DNA of 54,993 bases. Origin: Phycisphaerae bacterium (lineage in GTDB: Bacteria > Planctomycetota > Phycisphaerae > UBA1845 > JAFGLZ01). Location: the NCBI GenBank assembly GCA_016927755.1, contig JAFGLZ010000154.1, positions 1 to 54,993 on the forward strand, given 5' to 3'. The translations under genes were made by a program, and so were the position numbers. A model generated the notes under the pieces. It was not told the origin of the DNA. It saw only the letters and a program-made list of their open reading frames with translations, and ran no database searches. Shown here piece by piece: positions 44,338 through 54,993 of the stretch (positions are counted from its first letter, which is position 1; every line of letters starts with the position of its first letter).

Positions 44338-45081
44338 TCAGACTCTTCGCCGCATCAGCAGCCAGATGCCCGATCCAAGCGCGGCCATCACCAACGGCAT
44401 GGCCGACGCGCAGGCGGGGGTAGGTTCCGGAGGCGTTCGACCGTCGGTCATTGTAGGTTCCGGAGGCGTTCGACCGTCGGTCATCGTGACGGTGAACCGG
44501 TATCCCTTCTTGCCGTCGGTAGTCTCATAGCTTGGCAGGGGGATACTGAGTAGGCCGCTCCTTGGGACCTCCCATGTGGTGCCGACATCGGGGGCGCCAG
44601 TGATTCCGGCGGGTACGGCCTTGAGCTTCAGCACGTAGTTCGCGTCCCGGGCTAGAACCGCGTCGAGGATGAAGTCGATCTCCTCGTTCGGCCAATCCGA
44701 ACCGTTCCAGACATAGAGCGACCACGTGTACGTTCCGCCCTCAGTGGGTTCGGCCCGGATATCTCGATCGTAGAAGCCGGTCGAGGCGGACCAGTTCGGG
44801 CCCTGCTCGTAGTAGACCGCCGCGAAGGCGAGGCCCGTCTGATTTGGGTCCACCGCCCGATCCTTGTCGGCGTCGAAATCGTCGGATGCGTCCGTCCGGG
44901 CACCAAGCCGCGCGGCGGAACAGGTACAGCCCGGCACGGGCCCGGCCGCTTCGAAACGGAGGTACGAGAGATACGTAACGTCCTCCTGAGAGGTCGCGAG
45001 CGCCCCAAACCCGAGGACTATAAACCCGAACCCGACTAGGGTCGCCCCTGGCGACCGATGGCTCGCCTTGGCTGCGCGCAT
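44338..45081 (-). CDS. Exported protein with C-terminal membrane-sorting-type anchor
   Basis: A 247-residue protein with an N-terminal signal (about 1-31), a beta-rich middle that resembles none of the domains I know (contains TYLSYLRFEAAGPVPGC and YTWSLYVWNGSDWP) and a C-terminal tripartite tail: a Thr/Pro-rich spacer, one hydrophobic stretch (about 227-243, PLVMAALGSGIWLLM) and RRRV. This resembles PEP-CTERM-type exosortase signals, though the exact motif is imperfect. The spacer holds two copies of the eleven-residue unit MTDGRTPPEPT, encoded by a 33-base tandem repeat. GGAGG ten bases before ATG. It probably follows the rhodanese lipoprotein gene in one transcript, 43 bases apart. Confidence 0.7.
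   Translation of the reverse strand: MRAAKASHRSPGATLVGFGFIVLGFGALATSQEDVTYLSYLRFEAAGPVPGCTCSAARLGARTDASDDFDADKDRAVDPNQTGLAFAAVYYEQGPNWSASTGFYDRDIRAEPTEGGTYTWSLYVWNGSDWPNEEIDFILDAVLARDANYVLKLKAVPAGITGAPDVGTTWEVPRSGLLSIPLPSYETTDGKKGYRFTVTMTDGRTPPEPTMTDGRTPPEPTPACASAMPLVMAALGSGIWLLMRRRV
44421..44486. repeat. 33-base tandem direct repeat (two copies)
   Basis: Two nearly identical 33-base units (44421-44453 and 44454-44486), each beginning TAGGTTCCGGAGGCGTTCGA, in the reading frame of the surface protein, so that copy-number change would add or remove eleven residues without a frameshift. They differ at one base near the end. Confidence 0.85.
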
Positions 45082-45124
45082 GGAACCACGTCCTCCGATT
45101 TGCCCTGCGCCGAACGCAGATTCC

Positions 45125-45586
45125 CTAGTCGCTGACGGTGGGGTAGCCTTCTTCCTTCCACTCCTCGAGGCCGCCGTTCATGTGACGGACGTCCTCGAAG
45201 CCGAGCTCGACCATTCGGTCGCTGGCCCGAGCGCTGCGGAAGTCGTTGGCCGAGCCGTAGACGATGTAGGTCTTGGTCTTGTCGAAGGGCGCCAACTCGT
45301 CATCGAAGTTGAGGGAGCAGATCAGGCAGAGGTTGACGGACCCCTCGATGCGCTCCTCCATGTATTCGAAGGGACGCCGGATGTCCATGACGGTGACGTT
45401 TGGGTCTTCCAGGTCGATGATCGCCTTGGCCTCGGCGGCAGTGATCGTCGGGGCCAGGTTCTGCGGAGGCGTCGTATCCGGCAAGAATGCCAGCAGGATG
45501 TCCCAGCACCCAGCCGTCAGGGGCGCAAGGGCCGCTAGCGCCAGCGAAGCCACGATGACATATCGTCGAGAGTTCCTTCCATGCAT
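45125..45586 (-). CDS. Rhodanese-like lipoprotein lacking the catalytic cysteine
   Basis: A 153-residue envelope protein: lipobox LTAGC (Cys27), then a rhodanese domain from about residue 47: ITAAEAKAIIDLEDPNVTVM, DIRRPFEYMEERIEGSVNL and the end motif MNGGLEEWKEEGYP. In active rhodaneses the loop after the fourth strand holds a cysteine (VxYCxxGxRS); here it reads IVYGSANDFRS, with Gly111 at that position, so sulfur transfer through this residue is not possible. Cys87 and Cys90 (NLCLIC) are unusual extra cysteines. A binding or structural role is likely. The ATG used gives the correct lipobox position; the frame extends further upstream. Divergent from rplJ. Confidence 0.82.
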   Translation of the reverse strand: MHGRNSRRYVIVASLALAALAPLTAGCWDILLAFLPDTTPPQNLAPTITAAEAKAIIDLEDPNVTVMDIRRPFEYMEERIEGSVNLCLICSLNFDDELAPFDKTKTYIVYGSANDFRSARASDRMVELGFEDVRHMNGGLEEWKEEGYPTVSD

Positions 45587-45698
45587 GACGTGCCAGTACC
45601 TCCCACACCACGGCCGCCCAATTGTGCCACCGTGATTGTAGGCTGCCCGGCCGGGCCAACGCAAGCCTACCGGGCTCCGAGAATCGGCTGAATGATCC

Positions 45699-45727
45699 TT
45701 GACTGCGGCATGCCGGCGTGGTTAAAT
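45699..45727 (+). promoter_or_regulatory. Putative promoter of rplJ
   Basis: TTGACT (45699-45704), a 17-base spacer and TTAAAT (45722-45727), about 60 bases before rplJ. A short GGCCC-GGAA-GGGCC hairpin with a GNRA-type loop (45750-45763) lies in the leader and could belong to an L10 autoregulatory site, though the usual L10 binding kink-turn is not recognisable. Confidence 0.6.
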
Positions 45728-45785
45728 AACGATTCTTTGCATTTTAGGCGGCCCGGAAGGGCCCTGATGACGGGATCGGTGTGCC

Positions 45786-46313
45786 ATGAGCCGGAAGACC
45801 AAGCAGCTAATCACTGACGAGTACAAGGGGTGGTACGAAGGAATCAGCAGCGCGTGCGTAATCGATGTGACTGGGCTGGATGCCAAGTCGACCCATCGAC
45901 TCCGCGGCGAGCTTCGTGCCAAGGGGATGGAGATCCGCGTACTCAAGAACTCCCTGGCCCGTCGGGCTTTCGAGGGGGCGGCGCTGGAGCCCCTCGGCAA
46001 GTCCCTGCAGGGCCCGTGCACGCTGGTTCATGGCGGGGACTCAGCCGTCGATGTCGCCAAGGAGTTGGTCCGTCTCGCACGTGAGATGGATGCCATCAAG
46101 CTGAAAGTCGGAATGATCGACGGCGATCCGGAGCTGATGCCCGTCAAGGACATGGCTCAGATGAAGAGCCGGGCCGAACTCCAGGGCGAGGTGATCATGC
46201 TGGTCCTGTCGCCCTGGCGTCGCGTCGCGGGCCAGATCACGAGCCCGTGGGCGAAGGTGGCCGGCTGCGTCAAGGCCGTCGCCGACAAGACCGAGGAGAG
46301 CCAGGCGGCCTAG
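45786..46313 (+). CDS. rplJ: 50S ribosomal protein L10
   Basis: Stalk base protein that binds 23S rRNA and carries L7/L12 dimers. The 175-residue protein has the usual N-terminal domain (LRAKGMEIRVLKNSLARRAF, the rRNA-binding signature) and a long C-terminal helix region. It heads a rplJ-rplL-rpoB-rpoC cluster. The neighbouring rplK/rplA and secE/nusG genes that usually precede it are not upstream here: the next gene is a minus-strand rhodanese-like lipoprotein. Confidence 0.95.
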   Translation: MSRKTKQLITDEYKGWYEGISSACVIDVTGLDAKSTHRLRGELRAKGMEIRVLKNSLARRAFEGAALEPLGKSLQGPCTLVHGGDSAVDVAKELVRLAREMDAIKLKVGMIDGDPELMPVKDMAQMKSRAELQGEVIMLVLSPWRRVAGQITSPWAKVAGCVKAVADKTEESQAA

Positions 46314-46499
46314 CCCCGAGCGTTACGAGCCGGGTGCGCCAAGACGAAAGCATCATCCGCACACGAGACAAGCACGAGAAACACACGTCGACCGCGGATT
46401 GTCCCGAGGACTTCGGTCCAGACGGGTTAAACGGCCTCAACGGGAGGCCGGCTATCAGGTCGACCGATGTCACTGGCGTAGACGTGGAGCAGACAAACG

Positions 46500-46925
46500 A
46501 TGTCAGATGAGGTACAGGCAGAGGCCAGAGAGTTTTCGGCTGAGACCAAGTCGCTGGGCGACAAGATCGTTGAGTTGACGGCCAAGCAGGCCCAGGAACT
46601 GGCGGATTATCTGAAGGAGGTCCACGGGATCGAGCCGGCCGGTGGGGCCGTGGCCTTTGCGGCGATGCCAGGTGCGGGCGGCGCTGAGGCCGCTGCCGAC
46701 GCCGGGCCCACGAGCTACGACGTTGTCCTCAAGGCTGCTGGGGACAAGAAGATTGCCGTGATCAAGGAAGTCCGTGCGGCGACGGGGCTGGGCCTCAAGG
46801 AGGCCAAGGCCGTCGTGGACGAGGCCCCCAAGGCCGTCAAGGAGGGGCTCAGCAAGGAAGAGGCCGAGGACCTCGTCAGGAAGCTCGAAGAGGCTGGTGC
46901 GACCGTCGAAATCGTCGGCAAGTAG
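46500..46925 (+). CDS. rplL: 50S ribosomal protein L7/L12
   Basis: Stalk protein that recruits translation GTPases. The C-terminal domain is canonical (SYDVVLKAAGDKKIAVIKEV, then GLGLKEAKAVVDEAPKAVKE, ending ATVEIVGK), preceded by the alanine/glycine-rich hinge and an N-terminal dimerisation helix (VELTAKQAQELADYLKEVHG). At 141 residues it is about 15-20 longer than the E. coli protein because of an N-terminal extension of about 18 residues. A 186-base gap to rplJ contains no gene I can support; the Shine-Dalgarno GGAG is about eleven bases away. Confidence 0.96.
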   Translation: MSDEVQAEAREFSAETKSLGDKIVELTAKQAQELADYLKEVHGIEPAGGAVAFAAMPGAGGAEAAADAGPTSYDVVLKAAGDKKIAVIKEVRAATGLGLKEAKAVVDEAPKAVKEGLSKEEAEDLVRKLEEAGATVEIVGK

Positions 46926-47052
46926 CCGAGTCCTCGATCCGTAGGCAGGATTTGGCTCGCCGGCTGTTGGCCCCGAATTGCTTGCGCGCCGACTCGGGGG
47001 TCGGTGCGCCGGCTGGTGGTCCGCAAGGAAGCGCTCGGACTTCTGCGACGTC

Positions 47053-47058
47053 TATAAT
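47053..47058 (+). promoter_or_regulatory. TATAAT box, possible distal rpoB promoter
   Basis: A consensus TATAAT -10 element in CTATAATAGG; no good -35 element is found 16-18 bases upstream, so it is weak or may be extended/activator dependent. Confidence 0.35.
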
Positions 47059-47102
47059 AGGTGCGTCGCTCTTGCGAGTGCGGTTCGTTTAGGGCTTGCC
47101 TC

Positions 47103-47130
47103 TTGCAATTGCAGGGCCAGCTTGTATACT
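47103..47130 (+). promoter_or_regulatory. Putative promoter of rpoB
   Basis: TTGCAA (47103-47108), a 16-base spacer and TATACT (47125-47130), about 290 bases before the rpoB start, indicating that rpoBC can be transcribed separately from rplJL. Confidence 0.55.
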
Positions 47131-47421
47131 AACTTGTTTGCCACAATAGGTTCCTTCCGTAGCGAGCGCGAGACAGGTCAGTTCGGGGCGAATCGTTGTC
47201 GTCTCGGATCGGGACAACTGGCCGAACAGATGGCGCCCGCCGGATCAGCGCAGCGTCCCTCTTGAAACGAGTTTTGGCGAAGAAGAATTGCCCCGCATGG
47301 GTTCCCGTGGAGCCTGGGTCAAGCCGCTGAGCGTCTTGTTGACGAACGCGTTGCTTTTGGTCTATCCGGAGACGCGCTCGAGGAGCTCGCGGTGTCGGAC
47401 CATTCACGAAAGGGACTGGAA

Positions 47422-51177
<3,756 letters not shown>

Positions 51178-51370
51178 TCTCGGGCATCCCCGGCATCGGC
51201 GAGCGTGACCGGGGCGGTAGATGGATGGCTGGAGATGACATTCGTGCATCGGCGACATCATGACGGCGAAATGACGGGCGCGCGGAGGGTCCGTCATCGA
51301 ACGTCGTTGTCGTCGGTGGCAGTTCGCAGCCACACGCCCAGGCGGGCACAAGGACAAGGAAGCGATTCCC

Positions 51371-54300
51371 ATGGCTGAGAGCGTCTACGATCGGATCAAC
51401 GATTACGGAAGCGTCAAGATCACGCTGGCCAGCCCCAACGACATCCGCAGTTGGTCGTTCGGCGAGGTCAAGAAGCCAGAGACGATCAACTACCGTACCT
51501 ACCGCGCGGAGAAGGACGGGCTGTTTTGCGAGCGGATCTTCGGTCCCGAGCGGGATTGGGAGTGCTTCTGCGGGAAGTACAAAGGCACGAAGCACAAGGG
51601 CATGATCTGCGATCGATGCGGCGTGAAGGTGACGCACAGCCGGGTTCGGCGCAAGCGGATGGGGCATATCAACCTGGCTGCCCCGATCGTCCACATCTGG
51701 TACTTCAAGGCCATGCCCAGCCGGCTGGGCAACCTGCTGGACATGAAGACGACCGACCTGGAGAAAGTCATCTACTTCCAGGATTACGTGGTCGTCGAAC
51801 TGCTGGACCCCGAGTGCCCGCTCCAGGAGCGGCAACTGTTGACGGAGGAGGAGTATCGGGCGAACAGCGAGCGGTATCCGGGCCAGTTCCGAGCGATGAT
51901 GGGGGCCGAGGCCGTCAAGGAGCTTCTGCAGCGCCTCGACCTGAACACCCTAAGCGACGAGCTCCGCGAGGCCCTGACCAAGACGAACAGCCGCCAGAAG
52001 ATCAAAGACCTGACGAAACGACTGAAGATCGTCGAGTCGCTCAGGCAGTCGGACAATCAACCCGAGTGGATGGTCATGGACGTGGTCCCGGTTATCCCGC
52101 CGGATCTCCGTCCGCTGGTGCTGCTGGAGAGCGGCAATTTCGCCACGAGCGACCTGAACGACTTGTACCGCCGGATCATCAACCGGAACAACCGGCTCAA
52201 GAAGTTGGTGGACCTGAACGCGCCCGAGGTCATCATCCGGAACGAGAAGCGGATGCTGCAGCAAGCGGTCGACGCGCTGTTCGACAACGGTCGATGCCGT
52301 CGTCCGGTTCTTGGCTCCTCGAACCGTCCGCTCAAGTCGCTGACCGACATGATCAAGGGCAAGCAGGGGCGATTCCGGGAGAACCTCCTGGGTAAGCGCG
52401 TGGACTACTCCGCCCGATCCGTGATCGTGGTCGGTCCGGAGTTGAAGCTCAACCAATGCGGCCTGCCGAAGAAGATCGCGCTGGAGCTCTACCAGCCCTT
52501 CATCATCCGCAAGCTGAAGGAGCACGGTCTGGCCGACACGATCAAGTCGGCCAAGAAGATGCTGGAGCGTCGCGATCAGGAGATCTGGGACATCCTGGAG
52601 GAGGTGATCTTCCAGCATCCGGTGCTGCTCAACCGAGCCCCGACGCTTCACCGGATGGGCATCCAGGCGTTTGAGCCGGTCCTGGTCGAGGGCAACGCGA
52701 TCAAGATCCACCCGCTGGTGTGCCGTGGCTTCAACGCGGACTTCGATGGCGACCAGATGGCGGTGCACCTGCCGCTGAGCATCGAGGCCCAGGCGGAGGC
52801 ACACGTGCTGATGATGAGCACGAACAACATCTTCAGCCCCGCCAACGGCCGGCCGATCATGTCGCCGTCCCAGGACATCGTGCTGGGCGTTTATTACCTG
52901 ACGACGTGGCATCCGGACGAGCCGGGCGAGCGAGACAAGGGCAAGGAGTGGAGCTTCTACTCGGCGGCGGAAGCGATGTTGGCGTACGATCGCGGCCAGT
53001 TGGGTTTGCACACCTGGGCGCAGGTCCGTATTGGACGGGCGCGCGTGGTGGACGACGTCAAGGATCAGGCCCGCGATCTGAAGCCCGGCGAGCGCGTGAC
53101 GACGACGGTCGGGCGCTTGATCTTGAACGACATCCTGCCGACGAAGATGCCGTTCTATAACTTCAAGATCGACAACGAGGGCTCGAGTCGGATCATCGCG
53201 GACTGCCACTCGGTTCTGGGGCGATCAGCGACGATCGAACTGTTGGATAACATTAAGGAACTGGGCTTCAAGTGGTCGACCCTCGCCGGTTTGTCCTTCG
53301 GCGTGACTGACCTCCGCGTGCCTGCGGCCAAGCAGAAGATCTTGGACGCGGCCCAAAAGTTGGTGGACCGAGTCGAACGAGATCACCGCAAGGGGGCCAT
53401 CACCGACCAGGAGCGCTACCATCAGCTTATCGATACGTGGATCCACGCCCGTGAGCAGGTGACGGACGCGATGCGGGTGGAACTCCAGAACGATATGCGC
53501 GACGAGAACAACAACTACCTGCCGTATGACGGCGGCAAGGGCCGGTTGTACCTGAATCCGGTGCATTTGATGCGTCACTCGGGCGCTCGGGGCTCGATCG
53601 ACCAGATCCGGCAGCTCGCGGGCATGCGAGCCCTGATGGCCAAGCCCTCCGGAGAGATCATCGAGACGCCGATCAAGTCGAACTTCCGCGAAGGACTGAA
53701 CGTGCTCGAGTACTTCAGTTCGACCCACGGAGCCCGAAAGGGCCTGGCGGATACGGCGCTGAAGACGGCGGACTCGGGGTATCTGACGCGGAAGCTTGCC
53801 GACGTCGCGCAGAACGTCATCATCAACCACATCGATTGCGGCACGATCAACGGCGTGACGAAGCAGGCGGTTTTCGAGGGCGAGAACGTGAGCGTGCCGC
53901 TGGCACAGCAGATCATCGGTCGAATCGCCCGCGATCCGATCCGTCACCCGGTGACGGACGAACTCATCGTGGACCGGGACCAGATCATCACGGAGGGGAT
54001 CGCCCGGCGCATCGAGCTACCGCCGCCCGAGGGCCTCGGACTCGAGTCAATCCGCGTGCGCAGCCCGCTGACTTGCGAAAGCCCCCTCGGCGTGTGCGCC
54101 AAGTGCTATGGCGTCGACATGTCGACGGGACATCTCGTGGAAGAGGGGATGGCGGTGGGCATCATCGGGGCCCAGTCGATCGGGGAACCCGGCACGCAGC
54201 TCACGATGCGGACGTTCCACACCGGCGGCGTCGCCGCGCACCGAGTCACCGATCGGGCGATCCGGTGTAGTCAGTCGGGCAAGGCGATCTACCACAACCT

Positions 54301-54993
54301 CAATGCGGTTCCGGTCAAGGATCCACAGACCAAGGAGACGCGGACCGTCGTGCTCAAACGGCGCGGCGAGATCGTTATCAACGACGCGAAGGATCGAGAG
54401 CTCGAGCGGTTCGCGGTGCCCTACGGCTCGACGCTGATGATCAAGGACGGCGAGTCGGTCAAGGCGGGGGAGCCGTTGGTCACTTGGGACCCGTTCCTTA
54501 CGCCGATTCTCGCCGAGGCGGCCGGTTTCGTTCGCCTGCAGGACATCGGTGAGGGCGATACGGCGCGTCGCGAGTCGGAGCGGCAGGATGCCAAGCTCAT
54601 CGTCGTCGAGCACAAGGGCGACAAAACGCCGCAGATCATCATCGAAGACGCCGAGGGCAAGATCCTGGAGTACTGGTATCTTCCGCCTCGCGCACGTATC
54701 GAAGTGGAAGAAGGGCAGGAAATCATGCCCGGTTCGCTCCTGGCGCGGCGCCCGCGTCAGATTTCGGGCACGCAGGACATCACCGGAGGCCTGCCGCGCG
54801 TCACGGAGATCTTCGAAGCTCGCCGGCCGAAGGAGCCGGCCGTGATGGCGGAGATCAGCGGCGTGGTCGAGCTCCGGTCAGATCGGCGTCGGGGCAAGAT
54901 GACGATCAACATCCGAAGCCAGACGATGGAGAAGGAGCATCACGTTCCGCAAGACAAGCCGCTGCTGGTTCACGCGGGCGACTACGTCGATGC
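51371..54993 (+). CDS. rpoC: DNA-directed RNA polymerase subunit beta' (partial, cut by window end)
   Basis: About 1207 residues of the beta' subunit are present; the frame stays open to the window edge. The N-terminal zinc site CFCGKYKGTKHKGMICDRCG (four cysteines, first at about residue 64), the catalytic NADFDGDQMAVH with Asp457, Asp459 and Asp461, the bridge/trigger part MAVGIIGAQSIGEPGTQLTM and the second zinc site CESPLGVCAKCYG are all present. The ATG is the first codon of MAESVYDRINDYGSVK, the family start. Its C-terminal end is outside the window. Confidence 0.96.
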   Translation, partial: MAESVYDRINDYGSVKITLASPNDIRSWSFGEVKKPETINYRTYRAEKDGLFCERIFGPERDWECFCGKYKGTKHKGMICDRCGVKVTHSRVRRKRMGHINLAAPIVHIWYFKAMPSRLGNLLDMKTTDLEKVIYFQDYVVVELLDPECPLQERQLLTEEEYRANSERYPGQFRAMMGAEAVKELLQRLDLNTLSDELREALTKTNSRQKIKDLTKRLKIVESLRQSDNQPEWMVMDVVPVIPPDLRPLVLLESGNFATSDLNDLYRRIINRNNRLKKLVDLNAPEVIIRNEKRMLQQAVDALFDNGRCRRPVLGSSNRPLKSLTDMIKGKQGRFRENLLGKRVDYSARSVIVVGPELKLNQCGLPKKIALELYQPFIIRKLKEHGLADTIKSAKKMLERRDQEIWDILEEVIFQHPVLLNRAPTLHRMGIQAFEPVLVEGNAIKIHPLVCRGFNADFDGDQMAVHLPLSIEAQAEAHVLMMSTNNIFSPANGRPIMSPSQDIVLGVYYLTTWHPDEPGERDKGKEWSFYSAAEAMLAYDRGQLGLHTWAQVRIGRARVVDDVKDQARDLKPGERVTTTVGRLILNDILPTKMPFYNFKIDNEGSSRIIADCHSVLGRSATIELLDNIKELGFKWSTLAGLSFGVTDLRVPAAKQKILDAAQKLVDRVERDHRKGAITDQERYHQLIDTWIHAREQVTDAMRVELQNDMRDENNNYLPYDGGKGRLYLNPVHLMRHSGARGSIDQIRQLAGMRALMAKPSGEIIETPIKSNFREGLNVLEYFSSTHGARKGLADTALKTADSGYLTRKLADVAQNVIINHIDCGTINGVTKQAVFEGENVSVPLAQQIIGRIARDPIRHPVTDELIVDRDQIITEGIARRIELPPPEGLGLESIRVRSPLTCESPLGVCAKCYGVDMSTGHLVEEGMAVGIIGAQSIGEPGTQLTMRTFHTGGVAAHRVTDRAIRCSQSGKAIYHNLNAVPVKDPQTKETRTVVLKRRGEIVINDAKDRELERFAVPYGSTLMIKDGESVKAGEPLVTWDPFLTPILAEAAGFVRLQDIGEGDTARRESERQDAKLIVVEHKGDKTPQIIIEDAEGKILEYWYLPPRARIEVEEGQEIMPGSLLARRPRQISGTQDITGGLPRVTEIFEARRPKEPAVMAEISGVVELRSDRRRGKMTINIRSQTMEKEHHVPQDKPLLVHAGDYVD

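Larger units (their letters stand above)
46926..47421. other. rplL-rpoB intergenic region with internal promoters
   Basis: About 490 bases without a gene. It carries two -10-like elements of rpoB and a leader of roughly 280 bases whose sequence has several short hairpins, for example around 47200-47240. In many bacteria this gap holds an attenuator that lets part of the transcripts read from rplL into rpoB; here I see no clear U-tailed hairpin. Confidence 0.5.

Noticed and set aside
46247..46510. Open frame spanning the rplJ-rplL gap
   Set aside because: Starts inside rplJ in another frame and has no protein-like sequence; the gap appears non-coding.

Overview
The window looks like chromosomal DNA of a GC-rich, Gram-negative, probably anaerobic or microaerobic member of the Planctomycetota (a Phycisphaerae/Sedimentisphaerales-like lineage is my best guess; other PVC or Hydrogenedentota-type bacteria are not excluded). 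Reasons: DUF1080 and GH20-like secreted carbohydrate proteins, a sodium:solute symporter with a tiny accessory membrane protein, a Ser/Thr kinase operon ending in an ECF-type sigma factor, an oxygen-sensitive indolepyruvate:ferredoxin oxidoreductase operon, an outer-membrane porin and Pal-type small lipoproteins. No rRNA, tRNA, CRISPR array, transposase or phage gene was seen.

Layout. 1-4.4 kb: an ABC sugar importer (binding protein and two permeases, no ATPase) and a tRNA-dihydrouridine synthase. 4.4-15.3 kb: carbohydrate-related genes: ribose-5-phosphate isomerase B, a double-DUF1080 protein, an arylsulfotransferase-like beta-propeller protein, a GH20/DUF4838-like protein, a URO-D-family protein, a DUF4258/YgiT-type toxin-antitoxin-like pair, L-rhamnose mutarotase and a heparinase II/III-like lyase. 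15.5-20.9 kb: an aryl-acid operon iorA-iorB-paaK-ACT-paaK. 21.3-23.3 kb: small accessory protein plus sodium:solute symporter. 23.5-28.2 kb (minus strand): a very large chemoreceptor and an OprP/OprO-like porin. 29-30.6 kb: a 47-residue lipoprotein, an M48 lipoprotein protease and a PaaI-type thioesterase.

30.9-39.0 kb is the most unusual part: five co-directional genes encoding a membrane coiled-coil protein, a helical-repeat protein with two FHA-like domains, a 1096-residue Ser/Thr kinase with many membrane spans and a TM2 domain, an uncharacterised membrane protein, and a sigma factor with a C-terminal His/Cys extension. I read this as a membrane-to-sigma-factor phosphorylation relay and as the best candidate for an undescribed system.

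39.1-45.6 kb: a secreted tandem alpha/beta hydrolase, a 59-residue membrane protein, a GH20-like protein, a C-terminally anchored surface protein and a rhodanese-like lipoprotein. 45.8 kb to the end: rplJ-rplL-rpoB-rpoC (rpoC cut by the window edge), with recognisable promoters before rplJ and rpoB.

Together the window mixes polysaccharide use (import, lyases, hexosaminidase-like enzymes, sugar mutarotation and isomerisation), aromatic amino-acid/aryl-acid interconversion, environmental sensing and core gene expression. All functions are assigned by reading protein motifs; no database search was run.
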